Assembly (NCBI GenBank): GCA_964236535.1
Contig: CAXSEF010000014.1
Location: 1 to 53,320 of the forward strand
Direction of reading: 5' to 3'
Length of the DNA stretch: 53,320 nucleotides
From: CAXSEF01 sp964236535
GTDB taxonomy: Bacteria; Pseudomonadota; Alphaproteobacteria; Acetobacterales; Acetobacteraceae
Under the pieces are notes generated by a model that was not told the origin of the DNA, made no database searches, and saw only the letters and a list, made by a program, of their open reading frames with translations. Numbering within the stretch: position 1 is the first letter of the stretch; each line of letters opens with the position of its first letter. Shown in pieces: positions 7,417-16,261 of this stretch. Both the position numbers and the translations under genes were made by a program.

Positions 7417-7518
7417 AGCCGTTCTCGTCCTCTCGTGTGGGGGACGAGCCTTCGGAGAAGGCAGACAGGTGGCCTCGAAGGCCTTGACGACGGATTTCGC
7501 CGCCACTACCTTCGTGAC

Positions 7519-7580
7519 CAGAGCCCTGCAGCTCCCTATCTGATTTCTCAGGAAAGCCGCCCTTGCAGGGGCGGTTTTTT
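7519..7580 (+). ncRNA. Candidate antisense ctRNA controlling repC
   Basis: A rightward promoter is visible: TTGACG at 7484-7489, 17 bases, then TACCTT at 7507-7512. It is followed by a strong intrinsic terminator, CCGCCC (7557-7562) pairing with GGGCGG (7569-7574), then six T (7575-7580). No protein gene lies between. The predicted transcript of about 62 nt is complementary to the repC mRNA leader. This matches the known ctRNA/incompatibility RNA of repABC plasmids in size, strand and place. The transcription start is estimated. Confidence 0.6.
7556..7580 (+). terminator. Intrinsic terminator of the antisense RNA
   Basis: GCCGCCC, a short TTGCA-type loop, GGGGCGG, then TTTTTT. The T-run is only on the + strand side, so it ends rightward transcripts coming from within the repC leader. 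It is the strongest terminator noted in the window. Confidence 0.8.
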
Positions 7581-7948
7581 CCGTTTCTAGGCTCGTAGTT
7601 TCAGCGCGCTAGGATGGTCCTTTCATAGTTAAGTCGAGCAATCTGCCCCGGAACGGTTGCCGCGTCTACGCGCCGCATACCATTGGCGCCTTTTTGTACA
7701 ACCGATCGCAACATGCGAGCCATCCAGCACCTGCCGGCCGCTTGCCTGGTTGGCACCTCAACGGGATCATCATGGTTCCGGGGATCGTCGGTTGCTCCGT
7801 TTTGCCATGACCAGAGTGTTCGATGGCAGGATGCGAACGGGAACCCGGCGTCTTGCGAGTGGCTTGAGGCATCTTCCAGGTGCCGATCTCGCGTGCCTCC
7901 GTTCGTATCCGCAGCTGAGAGCCTACCCTTGTTCAAGGGAGACCTCTC
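7581..7948. other. Intergenic region between repC leader and trbB-like gene
   Basis: No credible gene in 368 bp. It must hold the leftward repC promoter and the rightward promoter of the gene at 7949, whose ribosome site GGGAGA is visible. Possible short frames on both strands lack family features and good ribosome sites. Confidence 0.5.
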
Positions 7949-8896
7949 ATGCGCCGTGTCCTGCTTGCTTCCTCGCTGCTGCTTATCCCGACCCTGGCCG
8001 TCGCCGACCCACAATGCTCGATCCAGCCTGCGACTCCGGCCGTGGTGGTGCCCCCTGCTGCATCACAGGCGGTGCGACTCCAGCCGGTCAGCGTGGAGGC
8101 TGCCGCACCTGCCGCCACGAACCAGACCCGGCGAGTGATCGGAACCGAGGAGATCGGCCGGGTGGCAGCGCTGCAGCGCATTGCCTCGGCCGGGGCACAG
8201 CTGACCGACCTGGGCACCGAGCATGGGCTGCGCACGGTGTTCGCCCGCAACGGCCAAACCTTCCAGGTGTTCTACGTCACGCCGGACGGGCAGGGGGCGA
8301 TCGGAGGGGTAATGTGGGACTCCACCGGCCGCAACATCACGCGCCAGCAAGTATCCTCGATCGACGGCGCCATCCCGACCGTGACCGTCGGTGCGATTGC
8401 GGCGGCTCCACGGATGGCCGTGGATCAGTCCGCCCCCTCGGCGCTCCAGACCGTGGCGAGCACGACCTACGGCGTGACCGGTCCGTCGACGGCTCCGCGG
8501 CTGTGGATGTTCATCGACCCGCTATGCTCGTTCTCGGTGCGCGCCATGGAGCAGCTGCAGCCCTTCGTCGCCGCCGGCAAGGTCCAGGTGGCGGTGATCC
8601 CGCTGTCCCTGCTGGACCTCGAGGACCAGGGCCGCAGCACCGCGGCCGCGCGGACGATGCTCGGCAAGGGCCGGGACGACATGGTTGCCGCCTGGACAGC
8701 GAACGCCCTGGCCGGAGATCCGGATGCCGCCTCGGCTGCGACGCTGCAGGCCAACATGGTGGCCCAGGAGGCGCTCGGGTTGCGCGGCACGCCCACCTTC
8801 TACTGGCGCAAGCCAGACGGAACCGAAGGTCACCAGGTCGGTCTTCCTTCCGACTTCGCCGCGATAATCGCCTCCATCGCTCCGTCCGCGAGCTGA
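7949..8896 (+). CDS. DsbC/TrbB-like periplasmic thioredoxin-fold protein
   Basis: The 315-aa protein has a signal peptide (MRRVLLASSLLLIPTLAVA). A middle part resembles the DsbC dimerisation region, and a thioredoxin fold from about residue 165 (RLWMFIDPLCSFSVRAM) ends near GLRGTPTFYW, with the cis-Pro. IncI-type transfer systems encode the related TrbB. The active site reads CSFS, where DsbC-like proteins have CxxC, so the second Cys is missing. It may work as a chaperone or mono-thiol enzyme for folding exported transfer proteins. Ribosome site GGGAGA lies before the ATG. The next gene starts four bases after its stop. Confidence 0.75.
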   Translation: MRRVLLASSLLLIPTLAVADPQCSIQPATPAVVVPPAASQAVRLQPVSVEAAAPAATNQTRRVIGTEEIGRVAALQRIASAGAQLTDLGTEHGLRTVFARNGQTFQVFYVTPDGQGAIGGVMWDSTGRNITRQQVSSIDGAIPTVTVGAIAAAPRMAVDQSAPSALQTVASTTYGVTGPSTAPRLWMFIDPLCSFSVRAMEQLQPFVAAGKVQVAVIPLSLLDLEDQGRSTAAARTMLGKGRDDMVAAWTANALAGDPDAASAATLQANMVAQEALGLRGTPTFYWRKPDGTEGHQVGLPSDFAAIIASIAPSAS

Positions 8897-8900
8897 GCCG

Positions 8901-9434
8901 GTGTTCCGCAAGACCAGGCCGCCACAGGAGAAAGGGGCGCAGCCCTGGACTGTCGGCTGGGGTGTGCGCAAGACCTTGGAAGCGCCGATCGCCTGCATCG
9001 GGGTGGACCAGATCGCCGAGAACGCCCGGTTGATCCAGGGGCTGGCGCAGACCATCCGCACCGGTCCTGGTCCCGATCCCATGGTCCGGGTGAGGCCCGA
9101 TCGGACCCTCGACGTGTCAGAGATGTCGTGGGAGGCGCAGGTACCCGTGGCGGAGATCGAGCGCCTGCTCGCCAACCGGCGGCGCCAGTCGCGCCAGGCG
9201 ACCTGGGGCTATCTCTCTGGTGGCGCTGTCTTCGTGGTGATGGGCTTCATCCACGCCGCAAGCATTTTGCCAGCCCTGCCAACCTTGCTCTACGCGCTAT
9301 CCACCGGGGCGATCTCCTGCTGCTTCTTCCTGATGGCGTTCTACAACGCCCTCATCAACTGGCAGGTCCGCACCCGCCGGCTCGGCACCGCGCGCGAGTT
9401 CCTCAACGCCGACGAGACCTGGCGTCCAAGCTGA
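8901..9434 (+). CDS. Membrane protein of the transfer region (unrecognised)
   Basis: The 177-aa product starts at a GTG four bases after the TrbB-like gene, so the two are probably co-translated. Residues 1-95 are soluble; two hydrophobic segments follow at about 102-122 and 125-150, then a short basic tail (QVRTRRLGTAREFLNADETWRPS). Position next to the DotA/TraY block suggests a TraX-like accessory of the I-type transfer system, but I cannot match it by sequence. It converges with the lipoprotein gene at 9489. Confidence 0.6.
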   Translation: MFRKTRPPQEKGAQPWTVGWGVRKTLEAPIACIGVDQIAENARLIQGLAQTIRTGPGPDPMVRVRPDRTLDVSEMSWEAQVPVAEIERLLANRRRQSRQATWGYLSGGAVFVVMGFIHAASILPALPTLLYALSTGAISCCFFLMAFYNALINWQVRTRRLGTAREFLNADETWRPS

Positions 9435-9447
9435 GGATAAGCGAAGA

Positions 9448-9486
9448 GGGCAGGGGGGAGGGCGAGCATCCGCTCCCTGCCTGCCC
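9448..9486. terminator. Hairpin between convergent genes
   Basis: GGGCAGGGGGGAG (9448-9460) can pair with CTCCCTGCCTGCCC (9473-9486), imperfectly, in the 54-bp gap between two convergent genes. No clear T-run exists on either side, so termination is a guess from position. Confidence 0.35.
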
Positions 9487-9488
9487 TG

Positions 9489-9806
9489 CTAAAATGTGCC
9501 GGGCGGCCCCTGGAATGCGGACCGCCCGGCGCCCGTCGCCCAGGTGGCCCCCTCGTAGTCTGGCCGTTCTGCCTCGGTGGCCGGCTCGCTCGGCCGGACG
9601 ATGCCGCCGTTGCGGTCCGCCACGGGCGGCCGCCAGGTCGCACGAGCCTCGCCGTAGGCTGCATCCGGGTTGTAGAGCGGATGCCTGATGGGTGGTGCCG
9701 GCGGGGCCGTGTAGCTCGCCACCGTCTTCAGGTTGCCGCCGCTGCCGCATGCGGCGAGCGACAGCAGCAACAGCATCGGCATCGTCAGTCGGGTGATCCG
9801 TGTCAT
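9489..9806 (-). CDS. Small lipoprotein of the transfer region
   Basis: The 105-aa product starts at an ATG at 9806 with GGAGG seven bases upstream. Its leader MTRITRLTMPMLLLLSLAAC has a clear lipobox (LAAC, Cys at residue 20). The mature part is Pro/Gly-rich (YTAPPAPPIRHPLYNPDAAYGEARATWRPP) and looks unstructured. It follows the DotA gene in the same direction, 62 bp on, and may be an outer-membrane lipoprotein of the transfer machine, in the manner of DotK/IcmN. No sequence match is claimed. Confidence 0.7.
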   Translation of the reverse strand: MTRITRLTMPMLLLLSLAACGSGGNLKTVASYTAPPAPPIRHPLYNPDAAYGEARATWRPPVADRNGGIVRPSEPATEAERPDYEGATWATGAGRSAFQGPPGTF

Positions 9807-9867
9807 GGTGTTCCTCCAGGGTCGAAGGGAACCATGGCCCCCCGGAATGCGAACAGTTCCGGGCGCC

Positions 9868-12255
9868 TTATCCCTGCCGAGGTGCCGCAGGCGGCGTGAC
9901 GTCGGAGGAAGCCTGCAGCGTTGCGTCGGTGCCAAGCTGCCTCATTCCCCCCTGCCCGCCAGCCTGGGTGTTCCCGGCGAGCTCGCGCCCACCTGAACCG
10001 CCTCCGCCGCCTCCGCCGCCTCCCGCCTCTGCGCCGCCCCCTCCCGCCCCTTTCATGGCCTGGGTCACCATGGCGCTGTAGCCGCCCTGGATGCCACGCA
10101 TCGAGGACCCCATTCCGGCGACACCGACGTCGGAGGCAAAGCGCTCCATGTCGACGCGCCCGGCCGGCTGCACGCCCGCCAGCTTGATGACGTGATGCGG
10201 AAAGGTGGAGATCAGCCGGAAGGACAGCAGCGCGATCGTCAGCTCCAGCAGGACGAAGCCGCACAGCAGGGTGACAACTCCCAGCAGGTTGGAGACGAAC
10301 CAGCCGTTCTGCAGCACGAAGCCCGCGGTGATGCTGAAGCCCTGCAGCGCCAGCCAGGTCATCGAGCTGAAGACGAAGTAGCCGAAGAACAGCCCGAACA
10401 GCATCAGCACGGGACGGAACAGGACGTTGAGCAGCAGGCCGTAGCCGTCCAGCCCCCGCCCATGCAGGCCGTCCCCCTGCCAGGTCAGGTGGGCGAAGGC
10501 CCAGAGCGGCACGGCGACCACGGCCTCGCACACCAGGATCAGCCATCCGGCCACGCCAGCGAGCCACATGGCGAACGGGACCGTCGGGAGCACGAAGGCC
10601 AGGATCAGGCCGGGGATCAGCATGGCCAGGCAGCCGTAGAAGATCGGCGTCGCCAGGAACGTCACCATGAGGTGGCCGACCACGGTCGCAGCGGCCCCGC
10701 TCCAGTTGAAGGTGAAGATCTGGGCCGCGCTCAGGCCGGTGGTTGCGGTCGCCGAGGAAAGCACTGCCGACAGGCCGAGCGCCGTCAGGGCGGTGTGGAT
10801 CATCAGGTGGCCAAGCGAGATCATCGACAGGATCGGATCGGCCCACTGGTTGGTGCCGAGCTGGCTGAGGCTGATAAGCTTCTTCAGCAAGGCTTCATTG
10901 AAGCCGACCGAGCGCGAGACCTTCTCGATGGTGTTGGCGCCATCCTTGCCGGGAGTGGCACCGGAGAACAGGTCGGCGTTGCCCGCCGGAACATCGCGGG
11001 TGTCGGTGGTCTGCACGTAGGTGTTGAGCTTGGCCTGGAAGGCCAGAACCGCGTTCATCACCGGCACCAGGTCGTTGGTCAGCCCTTCGCCAAGACCCTG
11101 GTAGCTGGGTGCGTTCACCGTGGGTGTTGCGGAGAGCAGCGACAGGGTCTGACCGTTCAGGCGGGCGATCTCGAGGTAGTAGGCCGCGGCCGAGGTCCAG
11201 CCGAGGGCGGCGAGCTGGTTCTGGCCGGTCTGCAGCCCGATACCGCCGTCCCGCGCCACGCTGGCATCCTTCATGGCTGCGTTGAGCGAGGCGGTGATCG
11301 TGGTGGCCGCCTGGGTCAGCAGCCGGGTGTAGTCGCTGGTGGCCGTGGTGTAGGTGCTCATCAGGGTGTTGAGCGCGGAGCTCTGCCGGGTCTGCCAGAT
11401 GTTGGCGGCGACGGTCTCGGCGTCGTTGCGGATCTCGCTCAGCACGTAGATCAGGATCGCCTTCTGGGTCCCGGTCATGTCGACGTTCACGCCGGACAAG
11501 GTGCTGCCGTTGCCGGTCGCCGGCACGCGCACGGTGACGGTGCCGCAGGCCGGCGTGCCGGTCTCGTTGCCGCCCAGGCCGTAGGACCAGGTGATGTAGC
11601 CTCCCGCGCCCGCCTGTCCGCCGGTCACCGGGATCGGTACCGGCACCATGTTCGGGTTGCCGGAACCCTGGTTGATCAAGGCGCGGCACAGCTCGTTCTC
11701 GATCAGGCCGGCGACGATGCCCTTGGTGCCGGGGATCATCGGCTCGGCGATCGGCATGGCGTCGGGACCGACGGCCTTGATGGCGAGCGCATACATCGAG
11801 CTGCCCATGCCGATGCCCCACTGTGCGACCTGGCCGACGGCGAGCTGGCCGAAGCTAAAGCCGCCGTTGATCGGGAGCATCAGCATGATGGCGAAGAACA
11901 GGCGCACGGGTGCCCAGGAGCTGGTGGTCTGGCTGAGCACGCGGCCGTTCTCGGCGGCGCGGGTGATCTGGATGATGGTGGTGTAGGCGACGAAGGCGGC
12001 GGCGAGAGCCATGACGTAGCCGGTGAAGGTGCTGAGCATCTTGCCGATGACGGTCTGCTCGGCGCCGATCGAGCTGGAGCCGGTCGGGGCCGTGCTCGGG
12101 AAGATGCTGCTCAGCAGCTGCGAGGACCAGTCGCCACTGGCATTGAGCGACGTCCAGGTGGCTGCATTGCCTGTGGTCGGGGTATCCGCGTGAGCGGAAA
12201 GGGTCAGTCCGCACAGGATCGTCAGCGTCAGCAGGCAGGGCCAGAAACGGCGCAT
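9868..12255 (-). CDS. traY: DotA/TraY-like polytopic membrane protein
   Basis: This 795-aa protein has a signal peptide (MRRFWPCLLTLTILCGLTLSAHA). A membrane helix follows near residues 78-95 and another near 120, then a long periplasmic loop (about 180-470). A cluster of helices at about 485-700 includes the PFAMWLAGVAGWLILVCEAVVAVPLWAFAHL stretch that is typical of DotA/TraY. The C-terminus is a Gly-rich tract ending GG(A)GGGGGGGSGG and a polar tail. DotA/TraY is an inner-membrane component needed for I-type transfer. A GAGGA ribosome site lies five bases before the ATG. It lies in the leftward operon, apart from the core dot genes. Confidence 0.9.
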   Translation of the reverse strand: MRRFWPCLLTLTILCGLTLSAHADTPTTGNAATWTSLNASGDWSSQLLSSIFPSTAPTGSSSIGAEQTVIGKMLSTFTGYVMALAAAFVAYTTIIQITRAAENGRVLSQTTSSWAPVRLFFAIMLMLPINGGFSFGQLAVGQVAQWGIGMGSSMYALAIKAVGPDAMPIAEPMIPGTKGIVAGLIENELCRALINQGSGNPNMVPVPIPVTGGQAGAGGYITWSYGLGGNETGTPACGTVTVRVPATGNGSTLSGVNVDMTGTQKAILIYVLSEIRNDAETVAANIWQTRQSSALNTLMSTYTTATSDYTRLLTQAATTITASLNAAMKDASVARDGGIGLQTGQNQLAALGWTSAAAYYLEIARLNGQTLSLLSATPTVNAPSYQGLGEGLTNDLVPVMNAVLAFQAKLNTYVQTTDTRDVPAGNADLFSGATPGKDGANTIEKVSRSVGFNEALLKKLISLSQLGTNQWADPILSMISLGHLMIHTALTALGLSAVLSSATATTGLSAAQIFTFNWSGAAATVVGHLMVTFLATPIFYGCLAMLIPGLILAFVLPTVPFAMWLAGVAGWLILVCEAVVAVPLWAFAHLTWQGDGLHGRGLDGYGLLLNVLFRPVLMLFGLFFGYFVFSSMTWLALQGFSITAGFVLQNGWFVSNLLGVVTLLCGFVLLELTIALLSFRLISTFPHHVIKLAGVQPAGRVDMERFASDVGVAGMGSSMRGIQGGYSAMVTQAMKGAGGGGAEAGGGGGGGGGSGGRELAGNTQAGGQGGMRQLGTDATLQASSDVTPPAAPRQG

Positions 12256-12310
12256 CGCATCCTCGCGGGTATGGTCCGCAAAGGATGCAATGGCCCGATG
12301 CGAACAGAGG

Positions 12311-13930
12311 CTACATGCCCGGGCTTGGTGACGGACCCGGCCGCGTCTGGGACTGGACTCCGGCGCCGGCGGCCCTGTCGATCACCTGGCCAACCTTCTC
12401 CATGGCCTTCTGCAGCAGCTCGGCCAGCTTCTGCGCCATCTCCTCCAAGGCGTTCTTGCCGGGCTGGCGTCCGGGAATGCTGGCTGCCTTGTCGGCCAGC
12501 TCGGCGTCCTTCTTCTCCAGCCTGTCGCCGAGCACCGCAGGATCGAGGCCCCTCTTGCGCAGGGTATCCTCGACGGCCAGACGCGCCTCGGCGTGCTTGG
12601 CTGCCTGCGTGGTGACGACGTTGTAGGGACCGGCGACCGCAGGATTGCGCAACGCGGCGTTGAACTCCGCCCGCTCCGCGGCATAGGGGCCATCGGGCTT
12701 CATGCCTGCGATGACCGCGGGCATGCCGCCCGGGTCCTTGGCGGCGGCGTTCTCCAGCCTGGCCATCACGCCGCGGCCGGGGCCGGTGGTGAACTGGTCC
12801 ATGGCGGCACTCAGCGACGCGCCTGACTTCTCCGCCGCCTGCACCAGGCGCTCCAACTTGGCGTCGCCGACCTGCTGTTCCATCTGCGCGAGGCGCAGAC
12901 CGACCGGCGGCTGGGCGGCGCTCCAGGGAGGAGGCGTGGCCGGCTGCGGCTTGCGCATCGACGCCACGATGCTCTCGCCCACCGTCTGGCGGCGGGGCTG
13001 TACCGGGGTCTTTGCCGCAGCGTTGGCGGCCTGGGCCATGCTTGTTGCCGCGCCGGCCAGCACCCCGGCCGCTTCTGCCAGCTGCCCAGCCGAAGTCTGC
13101 CCGGCTCCGACCACCACCTTGCCTGCTGACGGGCTTTCGATCGTCTCCGTTGCTGGCGACGCGGCGGCCTTGGCAACCGGTGTAGTTGGCTCGGCAGCAG
13201 GAGCGACCACAGCTTGCCCACTGCCGGGTGACGGGGTGGCGATGACCTTCTCCTCGGAGGAAGGCGCATCTGTTGCCTTGGCCGGGCTGCCGGCTTCTGG
13301 CTTGGCAGGCTGTGGCTGAGTGGTCGTAGGCGCCTCGCCGGTCGGGCGGTCAGGTCCGGCAGAAGCGACCTTGTCCGGACCTGGATGAGGTGGCGGCTCG
13401 GCGTTGGTGACAGAAGGAGCTGCTGGCGTGATGCCGGCCCGCGTCTCCAGGGCTTCGATCCTGGTGCGCAGCTCCGGAGTGTCCTGCTCCGGTCCGGAGC
13501 GGGCAGTCTGGTAGGCTGCGCGGCGGATGTCCTCGATCAGCCCTCGCTCCATCAGCTCCGGCGTCTTGGCGACCAGGGCCTGCATGCGCTCGTTCTGCAG
13601 GCCGGGGCTGGTGGCGGCGAGCTCCGTCATCTCGGCACGCAGGGCGGCAGGCATGGTGACCGTGATGGCCGGGAGCTTCTCCAGGTCCTGCACCGCATAG
13701 GCCACCCCGGTGCGGAAAGAGCTCTGCTCGAGGCGCCCCTGATCGGTGCCCTGCTCGACCAGCTTGCTCACTGTCTTGGCAAGGGCAGGGTCGGCCAGGG
13801 CCAGCTGCCCCTGGGACACTACCTGGTTCAGCTTCGCGATCACGTCGCGCAGCGGGTCGCCTTGAGGCGCTTCAACCGTCGTGCCGGAAGACCGTTGCGA
13901 CGGAGGTGAGGAGACGGACCCATCGGGCAT
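12311..13930 (-). CDS. Large Ala/Pro-rich helical protein (unrecognised)
   Basis: The 539-aa product has no signal peptide. Residues 25-170 are helical (VIAKLNQVVSQGQLALADPALAKTVSKLVEQ...). A low-complexity Pro/Ala/Thr linker runs from about 172-320, and a helical C-terminus follows with a coiled-coil-like part (KNALEEMAQKLAELLQKAMEKVGQVIDRAAG). It looks like a cytoplasmic scaffold or DNA-transfer accessory. It lies between DotA/TraY and an exported protein and is in the same transcript by spacing (40 and 55 bp gaps). No function can be assigned. Confidence 0.65.
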   Translation of the reverse strand: MPDGSVSSPPSQRSSGTTVEAPQGDPLRDVIAKLNQVVSQGQLALADPALAKTVSKLVEQGTDQGRLEQSSFRTGVAYAVQDLEKLPAITVTMPAALRAEMTELAATSPGLQNERMQALVAKTPELMERGLIEDIRRAAYQTARSGPEQDTPELRTRIEALETRAGITPAAPSVTNAEPPPHPGPDKVASAGPDRPTGEAPTTTQPQPAKPEAGSPAKATDAPSSEEKVIATPSPGSGQAVVAPAAEPTTPVAKAAASPATETIESPSAGKVVVGAGQTSAGQLAEAAGVLAGAATSMAQAANAAAKTPVQPRRQTVGESIVASMRKPQPATPPPWSAAQPPVGLRLAQMEQQVGDAKLERLVQAAEKSGASLSAAMDQFTTGPGRGVMARLENAAAKDPGGMPAVIAGMKPDGPYAAERAEFNAALRNPAVAGPYNVVTTQAAKHAEARLAVEDTLRKRGLDPAVLGDRLEKKDAELADKAASIPGRQPGKNALEEMAQKLAELLQKAMEKVGQVIDRAAGAGVQSQTRPGPSPSPGM

Positions 13931-13970
13931 GGCAGGACTTTCGTTGTTGGGCCAGGATCGGAGGCGCCGT

Positions 13971-15137
13971 TCACTGCGTCGCCATCTGCGGGGTCGGAAG
14001 AGGAGGAGCTGCCTTCAGATTAGCCGTGGCCATCGCTGCGAGCTGGGCAGCGGCAACCGCAGCGCTCTGCTGCGCCATCCGGTAGTTCTGCCAGGCGATG
14101 TAGTTGCCCATCGCCAACTCGGTTGCGATCTCGACCAGCACGGACTTGGGCGGCATGGCTTGCAGCGCCGCATGCCAGCCGATGTCGCTGATGCGCCGGT
14201 TCACCTCCAAGTCCTGAGCCTCAAACCAGGAAGCGGTTGTTGTCGACGTCAGACCTTGGACTTTTGCCTGTTGCTGTTGGGCGGTCGTCAGGATCACGGA
14301 GTTGGCATGCGACCCTATGATGTCGTTCAGGACACCGTTCGCCAGTGATATCTGTGCACTGTAGCCACGTCGCCTAGCGGACGCATCCTGACCTGCAAGT
14401 GTCGTGAGCTGTGCTCCTCTCAATGCGCCGGGTGGCACTGGCTCTATTAGATTTCTTGCGTAATCATTTGCAGCATTGACTGCGTCTTGATCTACGTAGG
14501 AGGGTGCTCCCAGAAGACTGTTTGAACTCTGATCGATGTTCTCTTTTGTCTCACTCCAGTTACTACATAGTCCGGAAGATTGCTCGTTTTGTGAACAGTA
14601 TCTCGATAAATGAAGCTGATTGGATGCAGCCACAGCTTGACCTTGACCTGCCCATGCAGGAGTGCTGGGCCGTCCCTGATTACGCTTATCTGTTACATAA
14701 CTAATGCCACTGCTGACTTTCCAAGACTGACCGGCCGAGACAGCAATAGCTTGTTCGCCATCCAACGACGCACAGGCTTGTGGATTCAAAACATGCTCGT
14801 CGCGGATCTGCGCGTTGCGTATGTCCCGGGCGTTGCGGGCCATGACCGTGTTGGTGGCGTCCGCGATCTGCTCCTGAGCGCTGATCGAGGCCTTCGAGTA
14901 GTTCGCGTTCTGCGTTCCCAGGCTGGTGATACCCTTGTCGAATATGTTGCCGATGTTGGTCACGGCGTCGGTCAGACCGCTCATGGCCTTGTCGAAGGCT
15001 TTCTGGAACACACCCATCGCGAAGTTCATGGCGTAGTCGAAAACCGGGTATCCATCCGCCTTGGCAGGCGCAGCGTTGAACAGAATGCCGCCGGCAAGGA
15101 TGCCGGCCGCGGCGGACGCGAGAAGCTGTTTGCGCAT
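13971..15137 (-). CDS. Exported transfer protein, IcmX/TraW-like by position
   Basis: The 388-aa protein begins with a signal peptide (MRKQLLASAAAGILAGGILFNAAPAKA). A helical region follows (AMGVFQKAFDKAMSGLTDAVTNIGNIF), then an Asn/Ser-rich middle with four Cys, and a long helical C-terminus (LAMGNYIAWQNYRMAQQSAAVAAAQLAAM). The layout resembles TrbJ/VirB5- or IcmX/TraW-type periplasmic proteins. The neighbour order with DotA/TraY favours the latter; sequence does not settle it. Codons for about residues 116-252 are distinctly AT-richer than the rest, as if a block had been exchanged. GGGGA lies seven bases before the ATG. Confidence 0.6.
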   Translation of the reverse strand: MRKQLLASAAAGILAGGILFNAAPAKADGYPVFDYAMNFAMGVFQKAFDKAMSGLTDAVTNIGNIFDKGITSLGTQNANYSKASISAQEQIADATNTVMARNARDIRNAQIRDEHVLNPQACASLDGEQAIAVSAGQSWKVSSGISYVTDKRNQGRPSTPAWAGQGQAVAASNQLHLSRYCSQNEQSSGLCSNWSETKENIDQSSNSLLGAPSYVDQDAVNAANDYARNLIEPVPPGALRGAQLTTLAGQDASARRRGYSAQISLANGVLNDIIGSHANSVILTTAQQQQAKVQGLTSTTTASWFEAQDLEVNRRISDIGWHAALQAMPPKSVLVEIATELAMGNYIAWQNYRMAQQSAAVAAAQLAAMATANLKAAPPLPTPQMATQ

Positions 15138-15149
15138 GAGATATCCCCG

Positions 15150-15734
15150 TCAGTAGTTGCCGGAGGACGGCAGGGTGTAGCCGGTCGGCCCCTGCGCCTG
15201 GCCATTGAGGTAGTAGCCGCCGCTGCCGCTTCCGATGTTGGTACCGATGCCGCCGATCGCCGTGCCGCCGCCGCCAAAGGTGAGCTTCGGGCAGAGCAAG
15301 CCGCCGCCTAGACCGCCAAAGCCGATGTTGAACCCGGTCACTGTCAGGCCGCACTGCGCCGAGCCGATCGCGCTCTGCCAGGCGCTCTGCACCGTCGAGC
15401 AGATCTGCCCTTCCACGGCCTTGAGCAGTGACGACGGGTCCAGCAGGTTGGTGAGCACGTTCAGTCCGACCCCATTGAAGAAGTTGGACAGGCAGGTGAG
15501 CTGGGTCACGCTCTGCGGCGCCTTGATCGACTGGTCGTCCGCGGAGATCTGAGCCGCCATGCCTGCCGCTGCGGCCTGGGCCAAGGCGGTGCAGCCAGTC
15601 GTGTTGTCCGTGGTGGTCGTGGTCGAGCCGTTGACGACCGTATTCGAGGTTGGACCGCCAACCACTGTATCTGCCGCGAGAGCCACACCAGGCAGAAAGA
15701 GCACGACCGCCGCGACGGGAATAAGGAGCCTCAT
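15150..15734 (-). CDS. Exported Gly/Thr-rich protein of the transfer operon
   Basis: The 194-aa product starts at an ATG at 15734, overlapping the upstream stop (ATGA), with GGGAGAGG before it. A signal peptide (MRLLIPVAAVVLFLPGVALA) is followed by a Thr/Asn repeat (TVVNGSTTTTTDNTTG), a helical middle with four Cys (TCLSNFF, GQICSTV, AQCGLTV, GLLCPKL) and a Gly-rich end (GFGGLGGGLLCPKLTFGGGGTAIGGIGTN). The Cys pairs suggest disulfides in the periplasm, possibly the job of the nearby DsbC-like protein. Family not recognised. Confidence 0.65.
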   Translation of the reverse strand: MRLLIPVAAVVLFLPGVALAADTVVGGPTSNTVVNGSTTTTTDNTTGCTALAQAAAAGMAAQISADDQSIKAPQSVTQLTCLSNFFNGVGLNVLTNLLDPSSLLKAVEGQICSTVQSAWQSAIGSAQCGLTVTGFNIGFGGLGGGLLCPKLTFGGGGTAIGGIGTNIGSGSGGYYLNGQAQGPTGYTLPSSGNY

Positions 15735-16198
15735 GCCGCCTCTCCCGGCAGCCCGGCTTGCCTGCAGGCATCGAGCAAAAGCGTGACACGCCCACGATCC
15801 AGAACACGGGACAGCAGGGCAATGCACCAGGCTTGCGACACCTCGTGGCGGAGCATGGCGCCTACCGGCGTGGCGTCGTCGCCAAGGCAAGCCTTGATCA
15901 CCAAGTCAGGTCTTGGCATCGGCGGCTCGCCCAGCCATGCCAGCAGTCGCATGCGCGTCGGCCGGTCGACGTGGGCGAGCAGGGTCGGCATCTGCTCGCG
16001 GAGCGGCTTCCCGCGCACCCGCTGGCCCAAGGCTTCTGGACCGCGTGACTGCGCGACGTCGAGAGCGAGCCCGAGCTGCCGGAGCAACAAGGTCGTGCTT
16101 TCCGGCAGTGGCACGAGCGGCGAATATTCCGCCGCTAAGGCGTTTGTGTCTCGCTCGGTCAGCCACTCGGCGACCGCCTCCGTATCCAGGTCGGGCAT
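15731..16198 (-). CDS. Unrecognised 155-aa cytoplasmic protein
   Basis: The chosen ATG at 16198 has AGGA five bases upstream; a GTG at 16258 would add 20 residues but lacks a good ribosome site. The protein is helical and Leu/Arg-rich (TTLLLRQLGLALDVAQSRGPEALGQRVRGKPLREQMPTLLAHVDRPTRMRLLAWLGEPP), with no signal or membrane segment. Its stop overlaps the next start. It lies between the TcpQ-like gene and the exported Gly/Thr-rich gene, so a transfer role is likely, but no family is seen. Confidence 0.6.
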   Translation of the reverse strand: MPDLDTEAVAEWLTERDTNALAAEYSPLVPLPESTTLLLRQLGLALDVAQSRGPEALGQRVRGKPLREQMPTLLAHVDRPTRMRLLAWLGEPPMPRPDLVIKACLGDDATPVGAMLRHEVSQAWCIALLSRVLDRGRVTLLLDACRQAGLPGEAA

Positions 16199-16261
16199 GT
16201 TCCTGTGTCCGCTGTGATCAGCGGCCAGGATCGAGCCCTTGGATACGAATGGCGTCACGGC

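Noticed and set aside
10192..12615. 807-aa rightward open frame
   Set aside because: It lies antisense to the DotA/TraY gene; the composition (Gln, His, Asp, Arg rich) is that of a GC-rich shadow frame and no domain is visible.
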